Source: Isoetes taiwanensis
Lineage: Eukaryota > Streptophyta > Lycopodiopsida > Isoetales > Isoetaceae
Assembly: GCA_021234155.1 (NCBI GenBank)
Contig: JAJEKV010000048.1
Span: forward strand, 2,716,841 to 2,780,840
Direction of reading: 5' to 3'
DNA: 64,000 nucleotides
The translations under genes were made by a program, and so were the position numbers. The notes beneath the pieces were generated by a model. That model did not search any database. It saw only the letters and a list, made by a program, of their open reading frames with translations, and had not been told where the DNA came from. Every line of letters starts with the position of its first letter. Within the stretch, counting starts at the first letter, position 1. Positions 10,576 to 24,300 of this stretch are shown here, in pieces.

Positions 10576-13500
10576 TGTGTCAACTGTGTCTATTTTTAAG
10601 AAGGTGCTTTGAATCTAGTTGATACCCATCGTTCAAAAAATACCTGTAGGAATATTCGACACTAAAGTTTGCATGGTGCCCATCTGAATCTGTATGGTGC
10701 CTAGGAGAGCGTTGCCACTTAGATCCGGTTCACATGCACTGAAGTTGCCATCACTGTCGTGTAAAAAGGCTCAACCTTTTACACGCACCATGCACTGAAG
10801 TTGCCATCACCGTCGTGTAAAAATGCTCAACCTTTTACGCGCACCATCATCTGTCATCGCCAAAAGCACAAGGCAAAACAAGGCCCCTCTCCGGCGATGG
10901 TTGCATGTGAACCCAGCCTTCCTGTGTGTGTCGGTTCCATTGGCGCACATGGAAAGCCTAATTATGGGCTAACTAGGGTTTCGTTTAGGGGTGTGCTTAG
11001 GGTTCCGGTGGATTGCGGAGAGTGAAGGCAAAGACTCCTTTAGCCAATTTTATCCATTTGCTCTCTTGCATTGCATTTCGATGCTAGAGATACATTAGGC
11101 TCTCTATATTGGAGCTTTTTTCTTCTTGTGGGCCATAAAACTGTTCTCTCAAATCTGTTTCTTGATAAATCAAGATGTCTATTCGGAATGGCAAAACACT
11201 ATTGCTGAAACTTCGTAGATACAATTCTTTACTAGAAAAGATGAGGTGGCCCTTTATATTTCCAACCTCTATTTTGCATTGATTTTGTTTGAGGCCCTTT
11301 TTTTTTTTGAACCATTATGGTGCCTCCTTTTTACACAACTAGAGCATTTTCTAAATGAGCAAGAATGGCTAATCATACATCATGCTCAAGCATAGATCGT
11401 AATCTAATCTGTGCTAGAAAGGAAAGAATTTGAATATTAGGTTCATATTGATCTATCTTTGTGCTTTGATTTGAGTGGCAAATCTTGGTGTTAAAAAGGC
11501 TATTGATATTGCTGGTGTTTTCTTTATGAGCAAGAATCTAGCAGAGAGACACAGAGAGACACAAAGCCTGCACATCACATGTATTGCTAATACACAAAGC
11601 CCGCACATCACATGTATTGCTAATACTCGTGAATAGGATGAATTGAAGCAAGCAATGAGGAGGACTCGATGATAGCTTTCAAGTCCAACCTAATCAGGTT
11701 GTTTTGCAGTTCGTATGTAACTGAGATGATTACGTGTGGATCTAGGAAACAATGCACAAATAACAAAATAATAGTGTTTGGATGCATCAAGAGTCTAAGC
11801 ATTTAGTTAGCATAATTTATTTTAATAGATATGGCTTAAACGTATATTGAAAATAAGGGTGGAGTGACAACATGCATAGCCAAGTATATATTTGTGTTTA
11901 GAGGAACTTATGATCAAATGGTAAGGATCTTAATACAAATTCCAAGATCATACGAGTTTTGCAGGCTCAGTAACACGGTGAAGGATAATTTGAATCAAAT
12001 TCTTAAAATGCAGAAGAAAGGTAACATGGTGTTATGGGACAATGGGAACTCTATATCTACAAGGGTAATATTTGAGGAGTTAGTAGAATAAATGTAAATT
12101 TTTGGTGAAAGGTGATAAGCGGTGTTTGAACAAGTGCTTACCTGCTAGTAGCTTTGTATTTATTCTTTTGAGGCTAACTTGCATTTGGTTTCACTGCAGG
12201 TAACCTGTTCTACACTCCCATAAATGCTATGATTTTGGGCGCGTAACTATTTTGATACAGCAAGGACGAGATCTAATTTTTTAAGGCTTCGTAGTCTTTT
12301 GAAGTTGTTTTTCGGCTTTGGTCACATACTGGTAAGATGTAATAGCAGTTTGCATTCAAAGAAAAGACATGTAGTTAAATCTGTCATGGAAGTTCGAATG
12401 AGTAGGTAACGAAATTTCTTGACATGAACTAAATGCTAAATCTTTGACTAAATATACTTGATGAATAAAATTGCATTTGGTAAGTTTACTTTTAGTAATG
12501 AATCATTGAGAATTTAGTTTGCATTTGCCGTATTGATTACTTGTTGTTTTATGATCGTTTTATGATCATTAATAGATCCTTCAAGTTTCTTCATGGGGAC
12601 ACCCTGGTATCCTAAGGGGGTCACCTCCTCAACCATGGTGGTACCTCAACCATGGGGGTACCAATACCTCCAAGATTTTGACACCTTATAACTTGATGTG
12701 GCATTGCTAAATTGGCAAGTGGCTAAGATTTTTATATATGTGAAATCTAGTTGGGCATGTTGTAATATTAGATACATAGGCATCAAATGCTTAATTGGTT
12801 GCAATTTTAGTTTTGTGCATAAGTGCACAGCCAATGCACACCCCGTCAATTAGTTATGCCAAGAAAAACATATTTACCTACTACTAAAAACAATCTCGCC
12901 ATCCAACTATGAACATCAAACACAGTCCCCATTCTATATAGGTGCAGGCCCTTTGGTCTTGGTCCTAAAAGACCATGCCTTCCTTTTGGCCTAAAGGCCC
13001 TAAGGCTCCACGTGGTCCAATAAGGTCCATGGCCTTTTGCCATACCTTTGGCATATCGCATTTTCTACATTGTAGTAGTTCTTTATTGCAAAAGAGCTTT
13101 CAAGTGCCTTTATCCATCCAAGCATGATCCTTTTTACTCCTTCTTAGGCCGAGTAGAAGCCAAGTCGTGGACATCTTTTGGTTCCTTGACTTCCTTCGCC
13201 TTCCGGTTTTATACTCTTGCAGAATATTCGGATAGGCGTTTAATACATTGTCACGTACCCATGAAGCGTCCTCAAAGGCTTGTGAGCAAACTTTACCAAA
13301 TACTATTGAAACACTAGTGAACTTTTCTTTGAAAATTCTTTCCGGTTTTTAGAACGAAAATAGCAATCAATTCTTGCTTACTTCGGAGGTAAGTCTCTAC
13401 TTTGATAAGCTTTTAGAAATTATATGCTCACTACATAAAAACACTTGCTAACCTTGAGGGGAGGCAAGCGTAATTGATATTGATCACTTATAACTTGAAA

Positions 13501-13679
13501 TGGTGGAAATGGTCCATGGAAATGGGGCGCCAACTTAAAATCTTTCATGTGAGCATGTATGGATTCTTATCTGTATTCAATCCCCTTTCTTAAAAACCAT
13601 TGGTTGGCCTTAACTTAGATGATTACTTGGCAAAAGGGGTTACAAGCATGAAACAAGTCTATTATATCATTCTACGCTC
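10576..13679. other. No gene recognised; local duplications
   Basis: The 3' flank of the gene is followed by AT-rich DNA. A ~33 bp phrase (CACAAAGCC-GCACATCACATG...) is duplicated at 11,559 and 11,594. CAACCATGG-TGGTACC words repeat near 12,625-12,665. Open frames of 60-90 codons show no motif or splice pattern. Confidence 0.5.
10736..10846. repeat. Two-copy tandem repeat with hairpins
   Basis: A ~57 bp unit beginning GCACTGAAGTTGCCATCAC is repeated head to tail. Each unit contains an inverted repeat, CGTGTAAAA...CTCAACC-TTTTACACG in the first copy and a slightly changed version in the second. It lies about 160 bp after the stop codon of the four-exon gene. Confidence 0.8.
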
Positions 13680-14260
13680 AATAACTAAATCATAATATCT
13701 TTTCACACTCGAAAGAGTGCTCCTGCATAATTTGAACATAGACAATCTGAGAAGGGGTCATCTTTATGGTAGATTGAACAGTATTGTTGTATACAAATTT
13801 AACACCTCGGATTGTCCACATTAGTCTCTGGGAAGAAAGCAATGGTGAGCGTTAGTTCAGCTCCCAATTGCATAAACAATGCCTTCCAGAATTTAATAGT
13901 AAACTTTGTATCAGAATTGGATCCAATAACCTAGCAATCCATGTAGCTTAAATATCTCTTTGATAAAGAGCGTAGCCACAACATAAGCTGGCAACGTATA
14001 TGAGCAAGGCATACAATGTGCTTGTTTTAGTTAAACAATCAACAATTGACCAAATGATAGTATGCTTGTGAGGACTTGTGAGAAGACCAACAATGAAATC
14101 CATAATGATCTCCTCCATTTAGTATCTGAAATAAGTAAGGATAAAGGAACAACATAAGGTTTTTTGTTCTGTGCAACCCAGGCCAAAGCTTTGCCAAGGC
14201 CGCCACCATGCCACAATGGCCCGTGATAGGCACATCATGGACCTCTCTAAGAATAAATAG
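13680..14260 (-). mobile_element. Ty3/gypsy integrase relic
   Basis: The minus strand reads, with several frame changes, IIMDFIVGLLTSPQAY, TIWSIVDCLTKTS, SDTKFTIKFWKALFMQLGAE, ETN and then NNTVQSTIKMTPSQIVY. These follow the order of a gypsy integrase core: first catalytic Asp, a remnant of the DTKF second-Asp motif, the terminal Glu segment and the YNN..H motif. More minus-strand sequence up to about 14,500 may be the zinc-binding or RNase H part. No LTRs were found nearby, so it is an isolated fragment. Confidence 0.7.
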
Positions 14261-17200
14261 CCTAAAGTCACAAACAATACATAGCTTTTGGACCTTTTTA
14301 TAATAAACAATTAACTATTGTATATGCATAAGCATTGCCACTTTGGTAGATAAACCAAATATCCTTATAATTATGGTTGCGGCATAGCAACTGATTTCCT
14401 CCAAATGGGTGGATTATTATATATTATAGGCAGACGAGCAAGTCACATAGCATTGGCTTAAAGCATGTTTGGCAACTCTTCATATAGACGATAGTCCGAA
14501 AAGTCATATTGTTGCATAAAAAGCAACCCATTTTAAGTGCCTTCAGATAAATTTTTTTTTGTGAAAAGAATGTGGTTAAGATCAAAATATGAATCATTCA
14601 TTCAATAGATAGTGTTGTAGTTATATCATGGTTGTTGTGATGGGATGACCATAGGATTCCTACTATATTTTCCACTTTATTCTTTTGTAACATTTTTTGC
14701 ATTCTCCCTCCCTTCCTCCCTTCTTCATTTTGCCACCATCAGATGGTAGGCGATGGGTTTGAATCTGGCTGAGGGGTTGTCCTGCAACCAATGGCTTGAC
14801 CACTAGGCTGGACGCAATGGATATTCTTTTTCTTTTGATTCTCCAATGCCCAGTTAATGGGTTTTCGAGCACGGGTGGAGGTTTCCCATAGCCAATTTGC
14901 TTGACCACTAGGCTTGACTAGGCCGCCATCGCGATGGATATTTTTATTTTTTTGAACCACCGATAATAGTGATGACTTCTCAACCACGATACCATTTCCA
15001 TTATATTTGTTTATCAATTTATTTATATCGGTTTGATAAAACATGGATGAAAGGAATCTCATGGTATCCGAATAGCGGACTATGTACTATAGTAGCGGAT
15101 GGTGATACCATAAAAAGCGAGAGAAGGACATCGATGGTATTTAAACCCAATTTTTATCATTCTCACGGCCCTGTGAGAAGAGGGCATACCTTATTTGAAA
15201 TCCACTTCCTTATAATTTTCTTGCATGGCACAGCTGGATGGAGATTGAGCAAACACACCTCGATGAGTAAAAGTGAGACTCTCTACGAAGGATATGAAAG
15301 GTGGAGAGATTATGCGTGGGACATGAAAGATGAAGAGGGGCGTGCCTTATTCTTATGCATTGTCTAAAAATTAGACTCCTTGTGAGTGTTAAGAAAAACA
15401 TACACGGAAACTATTGAAGGTGGTTGGTTGTACACATCGATGGGGTAATTTGCTTTAATGAATGGTCTAAAGGACTGGTTCTCTACTTGATAAAAAAATG
15501 GAGTTCTAGAATCGGAGTGCGTACATGCATCATCTTGGGATGCTTCATCTAATATCTTCACCATATAATCTTTCCGTTGCATAGATATGGTTTGTAACTT
15601 CTACGTATTTTTTACAGATCCTTTTTCCATATCTAGCCGTTTTTATAATATGACATATCACCCCTACCTTAAGCTTGAGTTAAGTGGTTGGGTATCCAGA
15701 AATATATGAAGTTATTAAGAAAATTTGATATTGCATATGGATGGTCATGTATGATTTCATCTTATTCGATTGATGTGGTTATGGTATTAAGAATCGATCA
15801 TTGAAGTTCTTTGACCTCTTATTGATGTGATATATTTGTGTTTCTTGCATGTTGTTGGATCAGAAAGAGAAATTCGAGGAAGGATACAAAAATTCAATGT
15901 CTACATTTATCTTGTTAGTTATATTGAACATATCTGGTGAGGTGTAGACTCCTCCCAATCCTCTCTTATGCAATCGACAAATTGCATTAGTCGAACTCTT
16001 ATTTGCATATCGGTTCATCTAATCTCAAGACATGAAAACTTTGCCATAGTGGCGTCGACTTTATAAATGTGTTGTAGGCTGCAATTCTTCCCCTTCATTT
16101 TGACAAGGGGAGCAACCCATCTAAAGTCTCAACAACGATAAGATATTTGCCTCAAAAGGAGGTTGTTCTGCACAATCATTGCAATAGATGATCAACACTT
16201 TCTATAGCTTGACTTTGTTGGCTATTGAAAACTCATCTCGGATGATAGTAGCTCTGATCAAAGCATATCTGCTCCGAATCACGTTCTATCATCGGCGAGC
16301 CTACATTATTTTCTTCGGGGATTTGGAATAGCGAGGTGGGCGTTGGTCCTCTTGGATCTCGGCAAACACGCTATCTCCTTGTCGTTACCACATGGGAAAA
16401 TTATGCCTCGAGAATGCCATTATGGATAGGCGTATCTGTTCGATAGGAATATTTTTTCTCTGCTTGCTTTCCATAGATAAACATAGGTTGGTTGTTTTGT
16501 GGTAATTCTAACCATCTGCCGAGAATGAAGTTGTATATCTCCTTCTGGTCATTATTTATTATACTATCCATTTTACACTCTGATTATTTAAATAGTCGGC
16601 GTGGTGAAATTGTTTTGCAACTCATGCATGACTTTTCTTCAAGATGAGGTTTGTAGTTGGAGGCCAGAGCGCCATGATATTGGTACTATGTTGTGTCAAG
16701 ATATTATTGATTAAGTGAAGGATTTATTGAAGGCGGGTTGTCTCATCATTAGGATATCACGTAAAGTAAGTCAACACTCATTGGTATTGAAACCTAGTCC
16801 ACATGTAGAATAATGTAATAGAATCGAGGCAGCGAGGAATCATTAACAAGGAAACTAAGTCATTGAGAGAACTTTACGAGTCGATGGTTATGTGATGGAG
16901 AAGGGGCTTCATTTTATGCATCACCACTATTGATGAGCACCCACTTTTAATCATAGATCAAATCATGAGCACTTGGGATGCATATTATTGGTTAGAAAAA
17001 AACCAACCGAGAATGAGCTTTGCGAGAAAATGATGAATGAAAAGATTTAAGTGTAAAGATGTTTTATGCCGGGATAGGGAATCGAACCAATGCTTGGATA
17101 CAAGAGATTAAAGATGCGTATTCACTTGTGCGTAAATATGCATTTCTCAATCCATGCAACATTTGTTCAAATTGATGCACAAAAAGAAACACAATCAAAT

Positions 17201-19955
17201 TTCATTCAACATATTCTGTTGATGAGCTTTAAAGAATATGAGAGCACAAGAGGTCAAAGCAATGGGGATGGAACCGGGTACCCACATACGTTACATACTA
17301 TCTAGGATTTTGTATGGGGTAAAGGTTCCAAATTAAGTAAGATTCTTATGTGCTACAATATTAAAAGTTTTATTTTTTGAATTTGCGGAGTCTCAAATTG
17401 AGAATGAAATTGAGCAAGCCATATCTAATGCTCTACAAGGCAGGCCTAGTCTTGAAGAAGCAAAGGTCAAAAGCGAAAAGGACATGAAAGTGAAGTGGGT
17501 AAAGAAAATAGGAAAATACTTGCAATCACGAATCCGAACTTGGTAATGATTGGATTTAATTTGGTGGCTAACGAAGAACTAGAAAACTCATATTTGCATT
17601 TGACTATTGAGAAACTATATGATCTTACTAGAGCTAAGTTGATCCACATAAAGAGTTAGATGGTTGAATTGGATGACTTGCAAAACCACGACTTGTGTAT
17701 AGCTTTAAGGTTCTAACTTTATTAAAGAATTTTTCATGATTAGATTGAAGGAGGAGACAAGGTTGGTTGTTATTTATATCCTTTTCTCCCGTCAATGACT
17801 TCTCTAGCCTACCCTTAGGTGTCCTTCCAACTTATGTAGAAATTTCCGAAGATGTCGTTAAGGACACATAAATAAATAGAAAGCAATGTTTATTAAATGA
17901 ATGATGAAGCTATAGTTGATTAGTCTTCTTGTCTTTTGGTCTTTTCTTCAAGCAATATTAATCTCAGAGTATGTGTTACTTTTTTAAGTGAAGGCGATTA
18001 AAATCCCTTATATATTACATATAAAGCCATATTTTTGGAAACTTCTATGTATTACGCTATATTAGTGTGGTTGAATTGCATGGAAGCTTGCATAGGGATG
18101 CCTTTTATTTCTTTTTGGCATTTCTCTTACTTTTTAATTTCATTTTCAATACTAACCTATTCTTATATATTAAAAGATGTAATAGTTGACCTGATCTTAT
18201 CATTGAAAGATGTAATGTTAACCCCACAATCTTAAATCATTGATATGAGGTTTGTTGGTTTAAAACGATGTAAAAAAACCAAAGTGCTTAACCAAAAGAC
18301 CCTAGGAAAAATTTTTCCACAAAGAATCGGAAATCACGAGTTAGATTTTCCTCAAGATGATAGTTAACTCTGATTACCCAATATGCATATGACACTTTCC
18401 TTAAAGAATGATGAAGAGAGCCTTAGGGCTTTCCCTCAATGCCTTGAAGCCATTTGAAGAGTAAGCTACTCATTATGTTTAACATTAGAGTTGTCTTTCG
18501 ATGAACCCAAAGGGTTCATTCTACACTTTTGAAATTCTATGATAGCTCTAAGATAAAAATTTGTCACATACTCATAAATATGTTGATTTCTCCATGGGTG
18601 TACATATAAGAAAAAATTTATGAAAAATATAGAAAACTTCTATTATTAGGCACAATGTGGAGCAAAATACAAAGGGTCAAGTTTATTCTCAAAGTCTTTA
18701 ACATTTCTCCTATTATTTTACAAAATATAATTTTTTTCTAGAATTCTAATTCTTCCATCTTGCAATACATGATATGAGAATTTTATGACAAAATTAGGAA
18801 AATCTATGGTGGAATTTTTGAGAAATGATTCCTAAAAGTTTGAAGTCGAAGTTCTTTATATGGTTTAGTGTAGTTCCAGAGGATTGAAATTTTAAAAATC
18901 CATGGTACCTACTACACTTTTGAAAAAAAAATAAAATGCATTTAGCAAGGCGAGGATAGTGCTTAGTATCTATTTCCATTGAAAAGAAATAATGAACAAC
19001 TACATTCTTATTCTATTTCAAAAATATCATAGGCGTGAAATGGTTCTTAGATATACGTTTTGAGAAATTCCTTAGGGACTTGGGTCTTCTCGAGTGAAAT
19101 TATAATTTGCTCATTGATACATCAAAGAAATCACATGAAATTTAAAAAATGAGTTGCATTTGTAGGCTATATTCATAGAAAATTAATGTTATCTTCAAAT
19201 TTGTATTCCATGTTGAGGTGTCATGAGATCATATCATATCATTTAGAAACCATCAGAATTGAAGGTGTATTTTTGGGTGCAATTGTCTTTGAACTTGTGA
19301 AAAATTTTATTTTGCCATTGAATATGGTGGTATAACTTGAGTTAAATCTTACAATTTAGGTGTTCATATTTAAAATCTCATAAATATCATGGAGAACCTA
19401 GTCCCTAATATGGAGAGGGATTGAGGGACCCCTACGGGTTGATGAACTAAGCAGTCCCTGAGACAACTCTAGTGAAACGGGGGACAAATGCATTGCAATA
19501 TGGACACAGATGGGACAAGCATTTGAATTCGGATCTTAAAGAAAGGGACAACTACCAAACTATTGGGCTGCTGCCTTTAGCATTGGATATGAACCTCCAT
19601 GGGTTATGGTCAAACATTGTCAATAGGATTAAGAAACTTACACAATATCCACTATCTCTCTCTCTCTTGATGATAGAATAGAGATTGCCAATAGTGTGAT
19701 CCAAACACACATATCTATTTTAGGAAAAGCGAAAGAGGCCCGGGAGGAGCAATGCTTTTCAGGCATCGTATGGTATGGCGAGGAATGCGAGGGCACAAAA
19801 AGAATAGTCCAAAGCACATGTAGGCAAAGAGACATACCCAGAGGGAAAAGCAACATACCAAGAATGATGAAGTCAAGCGAAACAAAAAATGGGTATTTCA
19901 CCAATAAGCACAATTTCATTATAATGGAAAAAATTTAGTATTTGGAATTTTTTTT
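14261..19955. other. Long gene-free AT-rich stretch
   Basis: I see no intact gene. A GGCTTGACCACTAGGCTGGAC-like phrase occurs twice at 14,785 and 14,900 within 120 bp and is probably an old tandem duplication. The remainder holds only short frames without motifs. It is likely decayed transposon DNA, possibly further parts of the minus-strand gypsy element, but the frames are too broken to prove it. Confidence 0.5.
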
Positions 19956-19957
19956 AT

Positions 19958-20100
19958 TATATGGGGGTTGTATACCGTGTATGTACCATGTATCATTAGA
20001 CCTTATGGGGGGTTGTATACACATGTATGCGGTACCTTGTATCATAGACCTTATCACGGGGGTTGTATACCGTGCGATGCGGAAAAATGTATCATCACAT
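19958..20100. repeat. ~52 bp tandem repeat, three copies
   Basis: The phrase GGGGGTTGTATACCGTG...TGTATCAT-AGACCTTAT recurs three times with small changes. Each copy includes GTATAC. A TA-rich run precedes it. No function is suggested by the neighbours. Confidence 0.75.
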
Positions 20101-20869
20101 ACATGAATATTTAGAGAACATATTAACCACGGTATCATATACCAAACCAAACCACCAAGGCCCAGAAGTATGAACTATGTAGCATGATGATATGCTTAAA
20201 GGTTATTAGAGACCCGCGGCGTTATGTCCCTAGTAACCTTCCCTAGGTTCCTAACCCTTCCCCTCCCCTTCCCCTGCCGAGGTCCACAACCCCACGTGGG
20301 TTAGGAACCCGAACTCATATATCCAACCTAATTCTTCCCTTATATAGGAACACCTAGTCATTACAAAAGTAATTCCACATGATGATACTCAGGAAGAAGA
20401 GTGGACCCAACTCCACAAAGTTGTTCTACTTTCGTTGTAGTATGTCCCTAATAAAAGACCATACACATACATCACCCACAAATTTCATGAATGAACTTCG
20501 ATATGTATTGATCGAGAGAGTGTCTTTAAATAACCAACCGAAAGAAAGGCCTCAAGCTGTTGTAGCATCTCGTCCGGATGAGAAGGGGTTCAAAATTCCC
20601 CTCATTTACCAAGTCTTCTATAACATTGGATGGATTAATTTCCACGGTGGCTCATGACCACAATCAAATGCAGCTCAGATGAAGTTGATCAACTTCATTG
20701 CAAGCTCCTTGGTGGGGCCCCGTGAAGCAACCTCCACTCAAAAATAGGTCAAATAAGCTCATCTTGATCTTGATCCGCATAAGATGCTTGGGGGCATGCG
20801 CTTGCGGGAGAAAGGAGGTGAACCGGGGAGGGGGTCAATCATTTTGCAAAAGCAAGCAGGATCACCCGA

Positions 20870-21170
20870 TGGAGCAAGGAACGCGAGGCGAGCAGGGAAC
20901 AAGGCAAGAAGCAAGGAACAAGATCAAGCAAGGAGCCGCGAAAGATCAGTAGCAAAGAACAAGGATCAAGATCAAGTAGCGACAAGAACAAGGAGAAGAT
21001 CAAGGAGCAAAGAAGATCAAGGACAAAGGAGATCAAAGGGCAAAGGGAAGCAGAAACAAGAGAACAAGATCAGTATCAAGATCAAGGGAACGAAGATCAA
21101 GTAGCATGAAGGACCGCGAAAGATGAAGTAGCAAGAACAAGGATCAAGATCAAGTAGCAAAGAGCAAGAG
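20870..21170. repeat. AAGATCAAG-type minisatellite
   Basis: Irregular copies of AACAAGGATCAAGATCAAG and AGCAAAGAACAAGG fill about 300 bp. A 106-codon Lys/Arg/Gln-rich frame across it resembles an SR-type protein only because of this composition and should not be taken as a gene. The same words in reverse complement appear at about 25,715-25,795. Confidence 0.8.
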
Positions 21171-21176
21171 ACCTAA

Positions 21177-21320
21177 GGTGTGAATTTGGAACAAATGGCC
21201 ATGAGCCATTTGATCAAAATGTTCATCATCTCGACCAAATGGTGCCATGCGCCATTTGGCTTCTAAATTACACCCAAAATTTGTTTTTTTTGTACTAAAT
21301 AAAGCCATTTTTTTGCTTGT
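21177..21320. repeat. AAATGGC-containing dispersed repeat, first copy
   Basis: GTGTGAATTTGGAACAAATGG, CATTTGATCAAAA, TCGACCAAATG, GCCATTTGGCT and CCAAAATTTGTTTT-TTGTACTAAAT follow one another. They recur in the same order at 25,915-26,040. The segment carries degenerate forms of the CAAATGGCGCCA palindrome found in strength at 53.2-54.1 kb. Confidence 0.75.
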
Positions 21321-24300
21321 TTATTGCTTGTTTTTCGTTTTTATTTCATATGTTCTAAGATCACCTTGCTTGATTGAAACGGGTTCAATTTACCCCTGTA
21401 CAACCTATTAAGGTCGAGGAAGGACAATTGTTGCATGTGGCCATATTTTGAATAGAACCACTCTTCATGGCAAGGGAAATAGATCCTTCAAATGTAACTA
21501 GTGAAAGGTCCGCGAGTTAAAGGTGATCCCATCGGCAAGCTTCGGTCCTGAAGGCGGGATAACGTGGTGAAGCGGTAGGCACATTCATTCCGATGGCCTA
21601 AGGGGATGTAAACATATATTGAGTGCCCCTCAAGTGAATCGTCTTTAACATCCCTCAATTTGCCTTGAGGAAGAGGATTTCATCTAGTAGTCCATCATCG
21701 TCATCGTGGCAGAGTGGGACATAGTTTCCTTGCACTTTGCTCACTATGGTGAACAAGCAACAGCCACAACAAACAAACCCCGAGAGATAGTAGAGGAGAT
21801 TGGAGGTCATGAGAATCTAGGTGCGTCTTGGTCTCGAGGTTGTTTTAAAGCTTTTGAAGATGACGATCTACTACTCAAAACAGTCTACTTGTTTTTGCCA
21901 TGCATTCTTCACTCACCATTGGATCTAAATATTGGGGCCGAATATAGTCTTTAGTGATCTCGAAGGATGCTATGGCAACGTAGAGTTCTTGGAGTGTATC
22001 AAAGGTCGGGGCTTTCGATGGGGTAACATAATAGATCCAGCGGGGACCAAAATATGAGGTCATGTCATTACTTGTCTTTGAGGCCTCCTAACGTCTCTAA
22101 TATCACAGGGGAGACCATTGATGTTTTGCCGTATTAAATGGTAGGGACAGTTTTCACAACATTTACAAGCTTCGGTAAATTTTCACTGGAACACAATGAC
22201 TTAGAAGTTGAGTGCTTGGAAGGCGATGTTGAGAAACAATTCAAGAGGAAAAGAAATATACATATGTGAAGAGAGGGTCGAGGAGAGAACTAAAGGGGGA
22301 TAGCAAGGAGGAGAGGATGTGTGCTTCAATTGATCCAAGAGTGCTCTAAAATCAGCGTCTTTTAGGGATAGAATGTGTCAAAAAGCTGGCTGAGAAACAA
22401 GTATGTGCCTTAAGAAAGAAATTTTATTCTCAATCAATGATGTGTTGAGTGTAACTTATCACAGGCGGTCGGAGGGTAGTTAGTGGTCTCACGGAGTGGA
22501 GTCTTTACGTCAATTCGCATGGCGTGGCTTAGGGTTGCTTTCGATCTACATTTTATAGTTGGAGGAAGAGGGTTGGTTTAGGTGGAAAAGCGAGGAGAAC
22601 ATGGAGTATCTGGCTCTAAGAAGCCTAGATGCGTGACACTAGCTCGAGAAAGTGTGCTTGATACCTTCACTAGTGAGAGCATTCACATAGAAGCAAAAAG
22701 AAAAGGATGATATAAGGAAGAATGTTAAACTTCCTTCCATCTTTAATAAGAGCGACATACATAAGGAAGTGGGTTAGTGGTGGAAAGAATTAATGAGGAA
22801 AGAGTGTAACCTTGCCCTCTTTTTACAATATTTGGAAGAAAGAGTTTCGGGCGTCAACATAGCCAAAACTGACATTCTCCAAGTGTAACATATGTGTGTA
22901 GTCATCAGCGGTGGAAGAACAAAGATACAAGGGAGAGGCGCAACCTTTCAATTCAGCGGGAGGGCACATATATTGGAACAACGTTCATGTAGGAGTCAAT
23001 ATTGGCATTGGCGTGCATTATCATCGTTCACCCGGAAAGTCACCTTTGCATAATACATGATAAGATGGATCAGGTCAAAACACTCACACCAAAAGTCACC
23101 ATCTCATGAAAATCTGTTTGGAGAGGAGATCGCTTGAAGAAGCGACTTGGCGAGGAACATTGACACATGGTCATGGTGGGCCGGGCTTATGGTCATTTCT
23201 CTCTTGATCTTTAGAAGATGGCTCAAACTTTCATGTTGGATCACTTTCTAGGATCCTACCTATCTTGAGTTCTTGGGGACGAAGACAAAGTGTGGTGATG
23301 ATGTGTGGAGCGAGAACTTCACATTACAGTTGAGTGCAAACCCTAAAAGGCACTCGAACCCTGCGGCATAAGCTAGCTGGAAGACACAAGATGATGCCTT
23401 CATCTTCTAGTGCCCTACTTAAGGCTTCAATCCTCTTCCTCGAAATGTAGATTCACGGTTGGATAATGCATCGGGTCAAAATAAAATAGATATGTGTTCT
23501 CTACCTCTCTTATTTGACATGGCTTAAGGTATTCGATGAGATTGAGGGTTGGCTTCATGATGGTTGGGCACACTCATGGCGATATTGATGCATTGTTTGG
23601 GAACTTTTCGGCGTTAGGGTAAAAGCATGCTAGGGTGTACCATCTAAAAAGTACTTTTAGGGAGTCTTGAAACTACCAGAAAAGTACCCGACCTTTAGGT
23701 ACTAGGAACTTGCATAAATGCCACAATTAACAATAAGTTTGAGAGTTAATTTCTTTATTTTAGTCTCTAATAGTATTGTTATCCTCTAGTACTATAGATT
23801 GTCATGTATTGACCCACAATTCAAAATTTTTTGATTGATTTTAATGGAAAGAATAAGCGAAATTACCGGTTTAAAGGTACCCGGTGTAGGTACTTTTGAG
23901 GGGTTCAAAGTGGTACAAGTAGTAGCATGCTTTACCCGTTAATGAGTTCATCGGATGCTCTAACTTTGCCTGAGTTGTTTTACTTGTTTAGTAAAGTGCA
24001 ATGCGATCTCCTTATTCCATATTTTGTGGATGAAGTTCAGTTGGAAAGGCTTTGTCAGGGATATATCCACGATAAAGGCCAGCAAATCTAACGAGCCATC
24101 TAGGCCATTGCTATTCGATTTAAAATGGATGGGAAATGACCCATTATGCAATATAGGATGCGGCCAACCCATAAAAGAGTGGATTCGAGAAAAAGGAATA
24201 AGAATGTGGAAGGAGGATGAAAATAGTGAATAGCGTTACCAGCGAGGGGTGCCTAAAAATATCCCTCCAAGGAAGACATTGAAAGATCTCCACGGCTTTG

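Noticed and set aside
20784-21104. 106-codon Arg/Lys/Ser/Gln frame resembling an SR protein
   Set aside because: It is entirely made of the AAGATCAAG minisatellite, with no domain and no splice context.
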